From: Hungatella effluvii
GTDB lineage: Bacteria > Bacillota > Clostridia > Lachnospirales > Lachnospiraceae
DNA: 64,000 bases
Direction: 5' to 3'
Assembly (NCBI RefSeq): GCF_003201875.1
Contig: NZ_QJKD01000001.1
Location: 62,001 to 126,000, forward strand
Part shown: positions 8,810 to 18,920 of the stretch, in pieces
Layout of the letters: each line of letters starts with the position of its first letter
Position numbering within the stretch: position 1 is the first letter of the stretch
Position numbers and translations under genes: made by a program
Notes under the pieces: model-generated
What the model saw: only the letters and a program-made list of their open reading frames with translations
Told to the model about the DNA's origin: nothing
The model's database searches: none

Positions 8810-9884
8810 CTGCAAAGTAAGCTTCATTGAACAGAACGGCCGGGTGATCCGGCTTTTTCTTTTTGGACTTCTCATGGTACTCCAATGCTTTTTCCCTTTC
8901 TCCCAGCCTGTCATAGCAGACACAGAGCTGAATATCCGGTATGAAATCACTGCAGTCCGGATTCACGAAGGCGCCGCTTTCCTCATTGGTCTTCTGATCC
9001 TTCGCCCGCAGATACCAGTAAACGGCCTGTTTCAAGTTACCCTTGTCGCTTCCCCCCTGTTCCATAAACCATTTTCCCGCCTCACAGCAGAGTTCCGGGC
9101 GGGGCAGGTCGTAACGAAAGCTTCGGAACAATGCCTGAAGGGCTTCTTCCCGTTTTCCCATTCTGGCGTAGCAATGGGAGAGATCCAGACAGGCACTGAT
9201 ATTATTTTCAATCCATCCTCTCCCCTCTTCCAGAAATGTCAGAAACATGGCCGCAGCCTCTTCATAACGCCCATGATAGAACAGCTCCCTGGCATAGTAA
9301 AACTGATGTCTGGGATCCGTGATCCCTCCATGTTCTTTCATGGTCTCATAGATCTTCAAATTGCGGTCGGGATCCGAAGGGTGCAGCTTTCTGTGGCAGA
9401 CGGCCGCCTTGCCATAAAGGATGGTCCCGGCCGGTGTGATTACCTCGTGAACCGCTCCCTGCCAGAGAAATCTCCTGCTTCGTTTCAGAAGGCGCTCCCG
9501 GTAATACGTCATGGTGGGGTTCCCCTTCTGGTCGAAGGCCACCTGATACGGCATCATGACGACATCCGTGTTCCCATCCAGCTCCTCTTTCATCTGCTGA
9601 AATTTCTTCCTGTCCTCTTCTTCGATCACGTCATCCGCATCCAGCCACATCTGATAATCCATAGTCGCTTTTGAAAAGGAAAAATTGCGCGCTGCCGAGA
9701 AATCATCAATCCACGGAAAGTCGTATACCGTGTTCGTAAACCGGCCGGCAATTTCCTTTGTTCTGTCTGTGGACCCCGTGTCCACAATGATGATTTCATC
9801 CACGATATCTTTCACACTCTCCAGGCACCGCCCCAGAACGTCCTCCTCATTCCGTACAATCATACACAGGCTCACCGTCGCCAT
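8796..9884 (-). CDS. Family 2 glycosyltransferase with TPR region
   Basis: This 362-residue enzyme has an N-terminal GT-A fold: LCMIVRNEEDVLGRCL at about residue 6, IIIVDTGSTDRT, and the metal-binding MWLDADD at about residue 79. A helical TPR-like C-terminal half starts near residue 195. The arrangement is that of SunS-like and other protein O/S-glycosyltransferases. It lies just downstream, on the same strand, of the collagen-like spore-surface genes. Such proteins are glycosylated on the Thr residues of their GPT/GAT triplets in bacilli. A role in decorating them is therefore attractive but inferred from position only. Confidence 0.85.
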   Translation of the reverse strand: MATVSLCMIVRNEEDVLGRCLESVKDIVDEIIIVDTGSTDRTKEIAGRFTNTVYDFPWIDDFSAARNFSFSKATMDYQMWLDADDVIEEEDRKKFQQMKEELDGNTDVVMMPYQVAFDQKGNPTMTYYRERLLKRSRRFLWQGAVHEVITPAGTILYGKAAVCHRKLHPSDPDRNLKIYETMKEHGGITDPRHQFYYARELFYHGRYEEAAAMFLTFLEEGRGWIENNISACLDLSHCYARMGKREEALQALFRSFRYDLPRPELCCEAGKWFMEQGGSDKGNLKQAVYWYLRAKDQKTNEESGAFVNPDCSDFIPDIQLCVCYDRLGEREKALEYHEKSKKKKPDHPAVLFNEAYFAGKGM

Positions 9885-9950
9885 TTTATCTCATCCTTTC
9901 TGATTTTTATCCGATAAATACGCATAGGCTCTTACGGTTATCATATGCAA

Positions 9951-9992
9951 AACACAGCCGGAACGAACCTTTCGGTTCATTCCGGCTGTGTT
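9951..9992 (-). terminator. Terminator at the end of the spore-surface locus
   Basis: Nineteen-base arms (9951-9969 and 9974-9992, 18 of 19 paired) surround a 4-base loop. On the minus strand TTTT follows. It ends the gene that stops at 10007 and insulates the glycosyltransferase gene. Confidence 0.85.
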
Positions 9993-10006
9993 CAGACTTC
10001 CTTCTG

Positions 10007-10735
10007 CTATTGATAGATGCTGGCTTTTATTTCCTGAATGATCTTATCGAGGCCTAGCTCATTACACTCACTGATCAGCCCCATTGTAACAAATTTCTTA
10101 TAAGCCGCTGTCAGACTGCTCCGGTCACCGGATTCAGTCAAGCCGATCATTTCATCAATAAAAGCTAAAATTTCACTGTCCGCATCTTCCTTCTTCGAAT
10201 AGTTCTCATATAACACCTGCAGTTCCTGGGCCAGCGGCCCGCTTACCGCATTTCTGCTGACGGTTTTTACTTTAGCTGGTGTCGTATCCTTAGCGTTGTC
10301 TTCCTCTGAGCTCTTTACTGCCTTTCCATTTTCATCAAACAGAATCTCTACTGCAGTGCCGTCCTCTGTCAAACTTTTAACTGCCTCGTAAAACCCGACT
10401 GCGGAGTCCTCATCATGAGCTGAAAAAGAAATAATATCTCCATCCAAAAGCTTCATATGAACCATTTTCTCTGCGTTGCCGGTCCGATGGTACAGCAGCC
10501 ACACAGCGGCAGAGGCCGCCAGGGCGATCAACATGCACACAACATGCGTACCCGCTAATGCTATAAATAGAAGAATAAGGAACAGTTCCGCCGGAAACGG
10601 TTTCACCGTCAGCTCCCCCAGCCATACCTGGGAAATCCCTGATGACCGCACCATATGATTTTCCCAGCTTATGAGACCATCTTTTATCTGTATGTTAGAA
10701 ATCTTATACTGAGTTTCCTGGTTTTTTCCTGACAT
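10007..10735 (-). CDS. Two-pass membrane protein of unknown function
   Basis: The product is 242 residues from the ATG at 10735, chosen because AAGGAT lies at the right distance; an in-frame ATG at 10762 would overlap the previous gene. Residues about 48-86 hold two adjacent hydrophobic segments. The N-terminal and middle parts resemble the DUF6232-type fold of short strands with a membrane hairpin, though I am not sure of that assignment. The C-terminal half is acidic and helical. It is the last gene before the terminator of the collagen-like cluster and may be co-expressed with it. Confidence 0.7.
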   Translation of the reverse strand: MSGKNQETQYKISNIQIKDGLISWENHMVRSSGISQVWLGELTVKPFPAELFLILLFIALAGTHVVCMLIALAASAAVWLLYHRTGNAEKMVHMKLLDGDIISFSAHDEDSAVGFYEAVKSLTEDGTAVEILFDENGKAVKSSEEDNAKDTTPAKVKTVSRNAVSGPLAQELQVLYENYSKKEDADSEILAFIDEMIGLTESGDRSSLTAAYKKFVTMGLISECNELGLDKIIQEIKASIYQ

Positions 10736-10758
10736 AATGTATCCTTCCAAAAACGAAA

Positions 10759-11340
10759 TCACACTTCTCCCACAACTGTTGCGATTAATGTAGGATTTGC
10801 TATTATTGCGCTTCCCCCCATATCAAATTCTTCAATATCCACTAAGACGCTATAGATACAGCATTTCTCTGCCGCTGCATTGTGGTCATACACAGACAGC
10901 GTAAAACTATTCGCCTCCGAACATACTTTATCCCGATCGTATAATATCCCTGCACTGACTGGAACAGTAACCCCATGACCGCTTTCCTGCCTCAAAATTT
11001 GAAATCTCAGCCGCAGTTTTAGTTTCTCAGCAATAATATTACAGGAAAAAGCCAATTGGATCAGTATATTTTTATAACCAGAGGTATCCAAACTAAGAGA
11101 AGCCACATGAAATGTGGCTCTCTTATCTGTTCCTTCGGGCAGGACAACTCCCCCAAAATCAGCATTTTTAATGAATATATTTTCTTTGCGGCATACATCT
11201 TCAGAAGAATGTGGGCGCTGTTTCATCTGGGGGAAAGGGTATTGCCCCACATTATATCTTGGCTGATTGAATTTCGGGGGAATGCAGTTACATGTTCCAG
11301 AACCTGTTTGACAACCATGTCCAAATAGCCTGTAATACAT
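10759..11340 (-). CDS. DUF4489-like protein, paralogue of the next gene
   Basis: This 193-residue protein has a Cys/Pro-rich N-terminus of about 60 residues followed by a beta-rich domain. That domain aligns by eye with the product of 11360-11899, with shared blocks such as SNI, RFQI/NFQI, PVSAG/PIPVG, SFTL/SFSF and CCIYSV/CCTYSV. These appear to be DUF4489-type proteins, found in spore-forming Clostridia and of unproven function. AAAAGGAG precedes the ATG. The place in the spore-surface cluster suggests a coat or exosporium protein. Confidence 0.75.
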   Translation of the reverse strand: MYYRLFGHGCQTGSGTCNCIPPKFNQPRYNVGQYPFPQMKQRPHSSEDVCRKENIFIKNADFGGVVLPEGTDKRATFHVASLSLDTSGYKNILIQLAFSCNIIAEKLKLRLRFQILRQESGHGVTVPVSAGILYDRDKVCSEANSFTLSVYDHNAAAEKCCIYSVLVDIEEFDMGGSAIIANPTLIATVVGEV

Positions 11341-11359
11341 TGCTGCTCCTTTTAGCTAA

Positions 11360-11899
11360 TTAGCAACCGGTAGCGTTATCGACAACAATAGCTCCAAGAG
11401 TCGCATTGTTAATAGAAGTAACACCAACCGTTGCAACACCTGCAACCGTTGCAACTACACTGTAAGTGCAGCATTCTGCCTCGCAGATATCGCAGTCACA
11501 TACGAAAAATGAGAATGAATCACTCGCAGTAACAGCAACGAGGCGGGAGAACGTCCAGACAGGACCAACCGGAATCGGAACCAGCTGATTTTTACACTGT
11601 TTGAAAATCTGGAAATTCAGGGAAAGAACTGCCGCCGTAGTAACAATATTGCTGGCAAATTCAAACTTAATGCAAGGTTTACGGAATCCTTTTGTATCTA
11701 CAGTTGTTGTAGCAACTGTAAAATTAGTTCCTGCAATCGTTGCCAGAGGAAGAGTCACCGCACCAGGACAGCCACATTTTAATGTTGTTCTGTTCGGAGC
11801 GAGAGCTCTGCATCTTTCACATTCACAGTAACATTTGCAGTCACAATCGCAGGATTCTCTCTGATCACACTCACAGTTATTATAGTTCATATCACTCAT
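11360..11899 (-). CDS. Cys-rich DUF4489-like protein
   Basis: This 179-residue protein starts with a cluster of Cys, Asn and Asp residues (13 Cys in the first 50 residues). A beta-rich domain of about 125 residues follows, with a second Cys cluster near residue 135 (FFVCDCDICEAECC). The family resembles DUF4489. GGAGG precedes the ATG. High Cys content, lack of a signal peptide and the neighbouring collagen-like genes fit a cross-linked spore-surface layer protein. That role is inference. Confidence 0.75.
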   Translation of the reverse strand: MSDMNYNNCECDQRESCDCDCKCYCECERCRALAPNRTTLKCGCPGAVTLPLATIAGTNFTVATTTVDTKGFRKPCIKFEFASNIVTTAAVLSLNFQIFKQCKNQLVPIPVGPVWTFSRLVAVTASDSFSFFVCDCDICEAECCTYSVVATVAGVATVGVTSINNATLGAIVVDNATGC

Positions 11900-11989
11900 A
11901 ATGGAACCTCCATATTATTTCTTTTATTAATACCCTGATGGTATACTACAGTATATTTCAAAAATGGAAAAAGGTGACATATCGGAATT

Positions 11990-12230
11990 TGGGCATCTTG
12001 CCTGTCCTTTGGCTGGTGGGGACATGAGGGCGGCATGGGGGGTGTGGGGACCCGAAGACAAATTGATTGGGCGACCAGGATATAGGGGAGGATGGGATTT
12101 GGTGGGATTGAGAGGCAGAATTTTTTTTGGATTAGTGGCAGATATTTTCAGGGGCGAGGCAGATTTGAGGGTGGGGTGGAGACAGTTTTTTGAAGAATTA
12201 TAACGATTTCCGAAAAGCAAATTAAGGTAT
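11990..12230. other. G-rich intergenic tract with G-quadruplex motif
   Basis: The 500-bp gap at 11900-12399 contains no convincing gene. Its plus strand is strikingly G-rich and C-poor, unlike the rest of the window. Four G-runs at 12018-12021, 12028-12030, 12037-12042 and 12046-12049, with loops of 6, 6 and 3 bases, fit the canonical quadruplex pattern. A minus-strand frame at 11927-12220 has no family resemblance and no good ribosome site, so I do not call it a gene. Confidence 0.6.
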
Positions 12231-12328
12231 GAACTGGAAGGCTAATAAGGGGGAATCAGCAAATGGGGTGAGGCGTGGATTCAGATACGAATTGAAGGTA
12301 TCGTGAACAGCGTTTAAGGTATTCTTAA

Positions 12329-12354
12329 CAGGCGGATTCTTAAGAATCCGCCTG
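12329..12354. repeat. 26-bp perfect palindrome after a collagen-like gene
   Basis: Two 13-base arms meet without a spacer (12329-12341 and 12342-12354), 46 bp after the stop of the gene at 12400. No T-run follows on the minus strand. It may act as a transcript-end stabiliser or weak terminator. Confidence 0.6.
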
Positions 12355-12399
12355 ACTTATGTGGTCTGTTTTAATCCAGACCATTTGCTTTTCCTTTGT

Positions 12400-13746
12400 T
12401 TATTGCTGCTTATTAATCTGATTTACAGACCAAACAATACCACTGCCGGAACCACCTAAATTCAGCCCGATCGTAAGTCCGTTTGCTACATAGTAAAGTC
12501 CGATGATATCACCAGCATTTAGCTGTACCTCTCCAGCCAATGTTACAGTTCCGCTGCCCAAGATTGTTCTTAATGACAGTATCAGCGCAATATTAACATT
12601 TAAGATAGGAAATAAACCTGTAATTAAACTGGTCACCGTCGGTGAACTTCTCTGTACAACAAATGCAGGGTTAATTCCCGCCCCCAGTGCGATTGTGATT
12701 ACCGCTGTCGTTGCATAGTTAATTGTCGCTTCTATAATATATCTGCCTGTGGCCGGCACAGTATAATTTCCAGTCGCCGGATTAAAATTTCCACCGTTGA
12801 AATATGGGGCGGCCACCGACCAGCCAGTTAGCTGACTGCTGGCAGATACACTAGCTGTTGACAGAAATGCTGAAAAACCTTCACTCGTGACAGTCGGACC
12901 GGTGGCGCCTGTTGGGCCGGTTGGGCCTATGATGCCTTGCGGGCCTGTTGCTCCGGTTGGACCTGTTGGGCCTATGATGCCTTGCGGGCCTGTCGCTCCG
13001 GTTGGGCCGGTGGGGCCTGTGATGCCTTGCGGGCCTGTCGCTCCGGTTGGGCCGGTGGGGCCTGTGACGCCTTGTGGTCCGGTTGCTCCTGTCACTCCCG
13101 TTGGTCCTATATCCCCTTGTGGACCCGTAGCTCCTGTTGATCCTGTTGGCCCTTGCGGTCCGGTTGCTCCTGTCGCTCCCGTTGGTCCTGTCACTCCTTG
13201 TGAGCCTGTTGGGCCTGTCGCTCCTTGTGGTCCTGTAACTCCTGTCGCTCCTGTGGGACCCATCGTCCCTGTAGGACCTGTCGCGCCCTGCGGGCCGGTT
13301 GCTCCTGTCGCTCCCGTAGGACCAGTCGGACCTGCTGATCCAGCATTTAATACACTAATACCAGCATTAACCGGAACCACATCTGATAGACTGACCTCCG
13401 TAGCTAATGCATTTCTTAATGAAATACTAAAACCTGCTGTAACTGTCAAAACTGCCGAGCCAAATATCTCTCCATTTTTTATTCCACTGCCAGCGGTATA
13501 ACTACTGGAAGGCGTTTCGTTAGTCACAATCGAAAAACTTGGACCGAATACGCCAAGTGCTGTTTTGACAGTCACAAACCATGATACATAGTATTGCCCC
13601 GCATTTATAAACGTTATCATACCATCTGCCGGATTATACGTTACATTGGTATCAGAATCAACCAATATTTCGTTAAACAATACAGCGGCATTTGCAGATA
13701 CTATAAGGGGCGTCGTATTTTGTAACTGTAATCCTAAACCAGCCAT
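12400..13746 (-). CDS. BclA-like collagen protein with two globular heads
   Basis: This 448-residue protein has three parts. An N-terminal beta-rich head (about residues 1-137) resembles the C1q/TNF-like tip of BclA. About 50 Gly-X-Y triplets, mostly GPT, GAT and GPQ, span roughly residues 138-288. A C-terminal beta-rich head ends in VNQINKQQ. Collagen-like triplets give a trimeric rod, so the molecule should be a dumbbell. Thr-rich triplets are typical O-glycosylation sites in exosporium hair proteins. It has no signal peptide, which suits assembly in the mother cell. It is a paralogue of the gene at 13797. Confidence 0.88.
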   Translation of the reverse strand: MAGLGLQLQNTTPLIVSANAAVLFNEILVDSDTNVTYNPADGMITFINAGQYYVSWFVTVKTALGVFGPSFSIVTNETPSSSYTAGSGIKNGEIFGSAVLTVTAGFSISLRNALATEVSLSDVVPVNAGISVLNAGSAGPTGPTGATGATGPQGATGPTGTMGPTGATGVTGPQGATGPTGSQGVTGPTGATGATGPQGPTGSTGATGPQGDIGPTGVTGATGPQGVTGPTGPTGATGPQGITGPTGPTGATGPQGIIGPTGPTGATGPQGIIGPTGPTGATGPTVTSEGFSAFLSTASVSASSQLTGWSVAAPYFNGGNFNPATGNYTVPATGRYIIEATINYATTAVITIALGAGINPAFVVQRSSPTVTSLITGLFPILNVNIALILSLRTILGSGTVTLAGEVQLNAGDIIGLYYVANGLTIGLNLGGSGSGIVWSVNQINKQQ

Positions 13747-13777
13747 TATAACACCTCTTTTAAAACCTTTTATTCTT

Positions 13778-13797
13778 AGCCATATTTAAATATGGCT
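13778..13797. repeat. 20-bp perfect palindrome between collagen genes
   Basis: AT-rich 10-base arms (13778-13787 and 13788-13797) lie between the stop of the upstream collagen-like gene, which it touches, and the ribosome site of the next one. It could be an operator or a processing hairpin. Confidence 0.5.
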
Positions 13798-15362
13798 TAT
13801 ACTTTAGCCTCTACTATACGCATACTCGCCTGAACAGTTATATCTGATAATGTCAGTGCCGCACCTGATTGGTTTACCAGCTGCATTGTAAATGGTAATT
13901 GACCAGCCGTTACTTGAAGAATCGCATTCCCATAAAATTGTCCCGGTATGGATGGCGGTGCATAACTTTCGCCAATTATAGTGGACGTCGTAGCATTAAC
14001 CAAGTTTACTACTACAAAATCAAGATCTCCTGATCCGTCTAAATTCAACCACCAATCAACAAAATATAAACCTTCTGCCGTAATTTCAATTGTCCCAGCC
14101 GTATTTGTGATATCCGGAGTTAAATTTGTAAAGACTGTATCAAAAGTAAATACTCCTCCATCCGCAACATTGTTTCCCAAACTATTTTTAACTTCAAGCT
14201 GAATACCACCAACCACTCCTGATGGACCTGTTACTCCCGTTGCCCCAGTCGGGCCTGTTGCTCCGGTATTTCCTTGCGGTCCTGTTGCTCCTGTCGGGCC
14301 TATATCTCCCTGTGGTCCTGTTGCTCCCGTTGCCCCAGTCGGGCCTGTCGCTCCGGTATTTCCTTGCGGTCCTGTTGCTCCTGTTGGACCTGTATCTCCT
14401 TGTGAACCTGTTGCTCCTGCCGGACCCGTTACTCCCGTATTTCCCTGGGGGCCTGTCGCTCCGGTAATTCCTTGCGGTCCTATTGCTCCTGTTGGACCTA
14501 TATCTCCTTGTGGACCTGTTGCTCCCGTCGGGCCCATTGCTCCCGTTGCCCCAGTCGGGCCTGTATCACCTTGTGGCCCTGTTGCTCCTGTCGGACCCGT
14601 TGATCCGGTATTTCCTTGCGGTCCCGTTGCTCCCGTCGGCCCTATATCTCCTTGTGGACCTGTCGCTCCCGTCGGGCCTGTTGATCCGGTATTTCCCTGC
14701 GGACCTGTTGCTCCTGTTGAACCAGTTACTCCCGTCGGCCCTATATCTCCCTGTGGACCTGTTGCTCCCGTTGAACCAGCGGCACCCGTCGGCCCTATAT
14801 CTCCCTGTGGGCCTGTTGCTCCCGTTGATCCGGTATTTCCCTGCGGACCTATCGCCCCCGTTGCACCAGTTACCCCCGTTGGACCTATATCCCCTTGTGG
14901 GCCCGTCGCTCCGGTTGCACCAGTGGCACCAGTTGGGCCAGTGGGACCCCCCTTACCGATATTGACTACTGCAATTCCAGCCATAACTTCTACATTATCA
15001 TTAAGCCGAACTCCGCCGTTCGTCACATTTCGAAGTGTCAAACTAAATCCGGCACTTACATTGAGAAGTGCAAAGCCGGATATTTCTCCTGTTTTTATAC
15101 CGCTTCCAGCCGTATAATACGTAGGCGTGGCTTCATTGGTCACAATAGAAAAGCTTGGCCCAGATGTGCCAAGCCCCGTTTTCGTCACCACAAACCAAGA
15201 TACATAATATTCACCTTCCTGCACAAAGGATATTGTTCCATCAGCAGAATTATAAACTACGTTTGGATCATCGCTGACAAGCGTCTCATTAAAAAGGACC
15301 GCACCGCCTACAGCGATATAATCAGCAATAGTATTTTGAAGTTGTAATCCTATATCGGCCAT
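13797..15362 (-). CDS. BclA-like collagen protein, dumbbell type
   Basis: This 521-residue paralogue of the 12400-13746 product has an N-terminal head (about residues 1-138), about 80 Gly-X-Y triplets with repeating [13 protein letters not shown] and [10 protein letters not shown] units, and a C-terminal beta-rich domain from about residue 380. The N-terminal heads of the two proteins are clearly homologous (both contain YYVSWFV and SFSIVTNE); the C-terminal heads are different. The triplet block is a likely site of slippage and length change between strains. Spore-surface location is inferred. Confidence 0.88.
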   Translation of the reverse strand: MADIGLQLQNTIADYIAVGGAVLFNETLVSDDPNVVYNSADGTISFVQEGEYYVSWFVVTKTGLGTSGPSFSIVTNEATPTYYTAGSGIKTGEISGFALLNVSAGFSLTLRNVTNGGVRLNDNVEVMAGIAVVNIGKGGPTGPTGATGATGATGPQGDIGPTGVTGATGAIGPQGNTGSTGATGPQGDIGPTGAAGSTGATGPQGDIGPTGVTGSTGATGPQGNTGSTGPTGATGPQGDIGPTGATGPQGNTGSTGPTGATGPQGDTGPTGATGAMGPTGATGPQGDIGPTGAIGPQGITGATGPQGNTGVTGPAGATGSQGDTGPTGATGPQGNTGATGPTGATGATGPQGDIGPTGATGPQGNTGATGPTGATGVTGPSGVVGGIQLEVKNSLGNNVADGGVFTFDTVFTNLTPDITNTAGTIEITAEGLYFVDWWLNLDGSGDLDFVVVNLVNATTSTIIGESYAPPSIPGQFYGNAILQVTAGQLPFTMQLVNQSGAALTLSDITVQASMRIVEAKV

Positions 15363-15448
15363 AATATCACCATCCCTAAATTCTATATAAATCGCAATGT
15401 TTCATTGCGTAAACTTCTGATTTGATCAATTGCTTTTGTAAAACCAGC

Positions 15449-15985
15449 CTAGCAAGTAATTCCTGCAATCACAATATTAGCCTGTACCGAAGCCTCCGTG
15501 TACCTCACGGTATCTCCGCTTATATTTACAAGCGAGAGTCTTCCCGGTGTTTTTCCCGTCGTAATAAGAGCTGTTCCTGACAGCTGACAGGTTACCTGTG
15601 AAGACGAACTGACTGAGATCATGACATTGTTAACTACCACACAAAAATCAATACTCTGCACAGTCTCTGCCCCGTCAATAGCCACCTCCCAGGAAACATA
15701 GTAGCTTCTATTGGAAGGTAATGTGAACTCTCCCGTCATATCATTATATTGTATTCTTGGATTTGACTGGTTTACCATTTTATCAAACACGACATTGGTG
15801 TTGTTCTCTAAAAGCGCTCTGGCCGCCCCGCGCAGCTGTACCTGTACACCACTTAAGTTACAGGACCTCTGTTCCGGAGGACAGACGGGACAACAGCGCT
15901 TGCAGCCGCATCTGTTACAAGAGGTGTTCTCACAATTCCTCACATCACCGTGTCCGCGGTTATCATTATCATTGTCCCTAAGCAT
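15449..15985 (-). CDS. Cys-rich protein with BclA-type head domain
   Basis: The product is 178 residues from the ATG at 15985. The first 50 residues are rich in Asn, Asp and Cys (CNRCGCKRCCPVCPP). The remainder is a beta-rich domain with RSYYVSWEV and the strand pattern of the heads of the collagen-like neighbours, but without any Gly-X-Y rod. Its start overlaps the end of the preceding small gene, which suggests translational coupling. A small hairpin lies downstream at 15393-15409. It is probably an exosporium anchor or cap component, by inference. Confidence 0.75.
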   Translation of the reverse strand: MLRDNDNDNRGHGDVRNCENTSCNRCGCKRCCPVCPPEQRSCNLSGVQVQLRGAARALLENNTNVVFDKMVNQSNPRIQYNDMTGEFTLPSNRSYYVSWEVAIDGAETVQSIDFCVVVNNVMISVSSSSQVTCQLSGTALITTGKTPGRLSLVNISGDTVRYTEASVQANIVIAGITC

Positions 15986-16274
15986 CACGCATGTTCCTTT
16001 CCTGATTAAGCTGCAAATCAATATGCTGCATGAATGGAGCTGCCAGGTATATCGTGCCATGCAGCCGAAACCGATATTTTAAATTTACTCCATTCCCAGG
16101 CGCCAGCTGTTTCGTCCCTGTAATCAGACACACAGATGGATCAAATACACCTAGGCTATTATATGCGTAGGCTTGTATTATGTCACAAACGCACATTACC
16201 ACATTTAAGTCATTTACAATCTGCTGAAACATATCTGAATAAATGATTTTCAGCATACTCCTGTTTTTCATCAA
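15978..16274 (-). CDS. Small hypothetical protein in the spore-surface cluster
   Basis: This 98-residue frame overlaps the next gene by 8 bp in a coupling arrangement. The C-terminal half is predicted beta-rich and there is no recognisable family. The start is uncertain: the ATG at 16274 has only a weak ribosome site, and several Met codons follow. Position and overlap support a real gene; sequence similarity does not help. Confidence 0.5.
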   Translation of the reverse strand: MMKNRSMLKIIYSDMFQQIVNDLNVVMCVCDIIQAYAYNSLGVFDPSVCLITGTKQLAPGNGVNLKYRFRLHGTIYLAAPFMQHIDLQLNQERNMRDA

Positions 16275-16282
16275 ACCTATAC

Positions 16283-16324
16283 AAAAAACACCGGCAGTTC
16301 AACAAAGTATGAACTGCCAGTGTT
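16283..16324 (-). terminator. Terminator of the BclB-like gene
   Basis: On the minus strand 16310-16324 pairs with 16287-16301 (14 of 15), and a run of six T follows (16283-16288 on the complement). It separates the BclB-like gene from the rest of the cluster. Confidence 0.85.
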
Positions 16325-16376
16325 TTCTTCACCCATTAATACAAGGAGACATTTATTCCTTTGCTTCTATTTTTCT

Positions 16377-18827
16377 TTATGATATAGCTACACCAGCACT
16401 TGCATAACCTACAACACTGTTTACAAGATTAAGGCCCGTAGCCGTAGTTGAAAATACAAGTAAGAGACGTGTATTCATTGTCACCGGGATTGAAAGCCCT
16501 GTCGTCGACCCACTGGAGATATCACCAATGGAAATGAGACCGCTGAGAGCTGGAGCCAACGTAACAACTGCCCCTGCAATCGGTGAGAAAATGTTATTCG
16601 GTGTCGTAGATTGATAAAGCTGTGCCCGGATTGTAATTGTCGAACCTACTAAAGACAATGCCACAGTACTGCTGAAAAATGCGGACATAGAAGTGATCAC
16701 ACCATCACGCGGTACTGAAAATGCAAAGTTTGTAAGTGTTCCGGCCGCATTTGTTAAATCGATTGTTGTTCCCAACACACCAACACTTGGTGCGCTGTCT
16801 CCAAAACCAATCAATGATGGAATACCAGCTAATCCGCCGAGAATTGTTGTCATTGTAATTGGTAATCCAGACGAATACGGAATAATTGCACTGCTTCCGG
16901 CTATACCAGCTGCTCCGGTTGCCCCGGTTGCTCCGGTTGCTCCTGTTGCTCCGGCTGCTCCTGTGGCTCCCGTGGCCCCGGTTGCTCCGGCTGCTCCGGC
17001 TGCCCCTGTGGCTCCCGTGGCTCCTGTGGCTCCGGCCGCTCCGGCTGCTCCTGTGGCTCCCGTGGCTCCTGTGGCTCCGGCCGCTCCGGCTGCTCCTGTG
17101 GCTCCTGTTGCTCCCGTCGCACCATTGGCTCCTGCAGTTCCGGTTGCTCCTGTTGGACCTGTCGGGCCCGTGGCTCCGGTGGCTCCGTCTGCTCCAGCTG
17201 CTCCGGTGGCTCCTGTTGGGCCAGTGGCTCCGGTGGCTCCATTCGCACCAGCGGCTCCTGTCGCTCCCGTTGCTCCTGTGGCTCCATTCGCTCCCGTGGC
17301 TCCGTTAGCGCCTGTCGGACCTGTTGGACCTGTCGCACCTGTAGCTCCATCTGCTCCTGCGGTTCCAGTGGCTCCGGTCGCACCTGTAGCTCCCGTTACT
17401 CCGGCTGCTCCATTTGCTCCTGTTGCTCCGGTGGCTCCGGTTGCACCCGTTGCTCCGGCTGCTCCATTGGAACCAGTTGCACCTGTCGGGCCAGTCGGAC
17501 CTGTTGGACCCGTCGCACCCGTGGCTCCTGCCGCTCCTGCGGCGCCAGTCGCTCCAGTGGCTCCTGTTGCGCCTGCGGCTCCGGCTGCTCCGGTCGCTCC
17601 CGTTGCACCCGTGGCTCCTGCCACTCCGTTGGCTCCGGTTGGACCTGTTGCGCCGGTTGGACCTGTCGGACCTGTTGGACCTGTCAGGCCTGTGGCTCCC
17701 ATCGGACCTGCGCTTCCGGTTGCACCTGTGGCACCTGTGGCTCCGGCTGCTCCAGCCGCTCCAGTGGCACCTGTCGGGCCCGTGGCTCCTGCCACACCAT
17801 TTGCGCCTGTGGCACCTGTGGCTCCGGTAGCTCCGGTGGCTCCCGCCGCGCCTGCAGCTCCAGTCGCGCCTGTTGCTCCAGTTGCTCCGGTTGCTCCAGC
17901 GGCTCCGGCGGCTCCTGTTGGGCCTGTCGGACCTGCCGCTCCATTCGCTCCCGTTGCTCCGGTAGCTCCTGTCGCACCTGCAGCACCATTAGCTCCTGTT
18001 GCTCCGGTCGGGCCAATCGGGCCTGCGGCTCCGGTAGCGCCAGTTGCACCCGTTGCACCTGCGGCTCCATTCGCTCCCGTTGCTCCAGTTGCACCCGTCG
18101 CACCTGCGGCTCCGTTTGCTCCCGTTGCTCCAGTCGCTCCGGTAGCACCTGCCGGGCCATTCGCCCCCGTTGCTCCAGTCGGACCGATTGGGCCTGCGAC
18201 TCCAGTAGAGCCAGTCGCACCTGTAGCACCAGTTGCTCCCGGGCTGCCTGCTGCCCCTGTTGCTCCTGTTGGACCGATTGGGCCGGTTGCTCCGGTTGGA
18301 CCTGTCGGGCCTGCGACTCCTGTCGGACCTGCAGCTCCTGCTGCTCCGGTAGCACCTGTTGCTCCAGGAAGCCCCTGAAGTCCGGTTACACCCTGGGGAC
18401 CCTGAGGACCTGTCACACCGGCAGGCCCCTGCGGACCTGTAACGCCCTGAAAACCTCTTGGCCCCTGCGGACCCTGCGGCCCTGTTGCCCCACGAGGCCC
18501 CTGCGGACCTGTCGCGCCCTGAGGCCCTCTCGGCCCAGGACATCCCTGCGGACCCTGCGGCCCCGGAAGACCCGGAAGTCCCTGCGGTCCTCTCGGTCCC
18601 TGAGGCCCTGGACAGCAGTGGCACATGTTATTACCACAGTTATTGCCGCAATTACTACCGCAATTACCTCCACAACTACGATTTGATACATTCGGACAGC
18701 CTGGACGGTCTGCATACGGCGACTGCTGTGAAACAGACTGGTACTCCTGTTGTCCATCGGATATATGGTTATCGAAATTGGGGATCCCAAACGGGCCCCC
18801 CGCCTTCGGATAATATTTACAACTCAT
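16377..18827 (-). CDS. Collagen-like exosporium protein with BclB C-terminal domain
   Basis: The product is 816 residues from the ATG at 18827, which has a perfect AGGAGG; an upstream in-frame Met is ignored. Residues 1-70 end in a Cys/Asn segment ([20 protein letters not shown]). Residues about 72-640 are Gly-X-Y triplets: first GPQ/GPR/GLP types, then very regular GAT, GAA and GPT triplets. Residues about 641-816 match the exosporium BclB C-terminal domain ([22 protein letters not shown]). A sigma-K-like promoter lies upstream. It should form long filaments on the spore surface. The triplet array is prone to length variation. Confidence 0.93.
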   Translation of the reverse strand: MSCKYYPKAGGPFGIPNFDNHISDGQQEYQSVSQQSPYADRPGCPNVSNRSCGGNCGSNCGNNCGNNMCHCCPGPQGPRGPQGLPGLPGPQGPQGCPGPRGPQGATGPQGPRGATGPQGPQGPRGFQGVTGPQGPAGVTGPQGPQGVTGLQGLPGATGATGAAGAAGPTGVAGPTGPTGATGPIGPTGATGAAGSPGATGATGATGSTGVAGPIGPTGATGANGPAGATGATGATGANGAAGATGATGATGANGAAGATGATGATGAAGPIGPTGATGANGAAGATGATGATGANGAAGPTGPTGAAGAAGATGATGATGATGAAGAAGATGATGATGATGANGVAGATGPTGATGAAGAAGATGATGATGSAGPMGATGLTGPTGPTGPTGATGPTGANGVAGATGATGATGAAGAAGATGATGATGAAGAAGATGATGPTGPTGPTGATGSNGAAGATGATGATGATGANGAAGVTGATGATGATGTAGADGATGATGPTGPTGANGATGANGATGATGATGAAGANGATGATGPTGATGAAGADGATGATGPTGPTGATGTAGANGATGATGATGAAGAAGATGATGATGAAGAAGATGATGATGAAGAAGATGATGATGAAGATGATGATGATGAAGIAGSSAIIPYSSGLPITMTTILGGLAGIPSLIGFGDSAPSVGVLGTTIDLTNAAGTLTNFAFSVPRDGVITSMSAFFSSTVALSLVGSTITIRAQLYQSTTPNNIFSPIAGAVVTLAPALSGLISIGDISSGSTTGLSIPVTMNTRLLLVFSTTATGLNLVNSVVGYASAGVAIS

Positions 18828-18857
18828 AAAAAACCTCCTGAATTCTCTTTCCATTAT

Positions 18858-18885
18858 TATTCTATGTCCAACAGGAAAAAAGAGT
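18858..18885 (-). promoter_or_regulatory. Sigma-K-type promoter of the BclB-like gene
   Basis: On the minus strand CATAGAATA (18858-18866) fits the sigma-K -10 consensus CATAnnnTA. An AC dinucleotide lies exactly 17 bp upstream (18884-18885), as in known sigma-K promoters. It is 31 bp before the start codon. This places the gene in the late mother-cell programme of sporulation. Confidence 0.7.
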
Positions 18886-18920
18886 TCTAGAGGTTCCGTT
18901 CACTTCCATTGATCAAGGCA

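Noticed and set aside
11927..12220. Minus-strand frame of 97 codons in the C-rich tract
   Set aside because: No ribosome site or family resemblance; Pro/Ser content follows from base skew.
12887..14950. Regular short repeats that could suggest a CRISPR array
   Set aside because: The period is set by 9-base Gly-X-Y codon units within an open frame, without unique spacers of constant length and without cas genes.
16693..18378. Long plus-strand frame rich in Ala, Pro and Val
   Set aside because: It is the antisense shadow of the Gly-X-Y codons of the collagen-like gene; no ribosome site and pure repeat composition. The same holds for 12887-13501.
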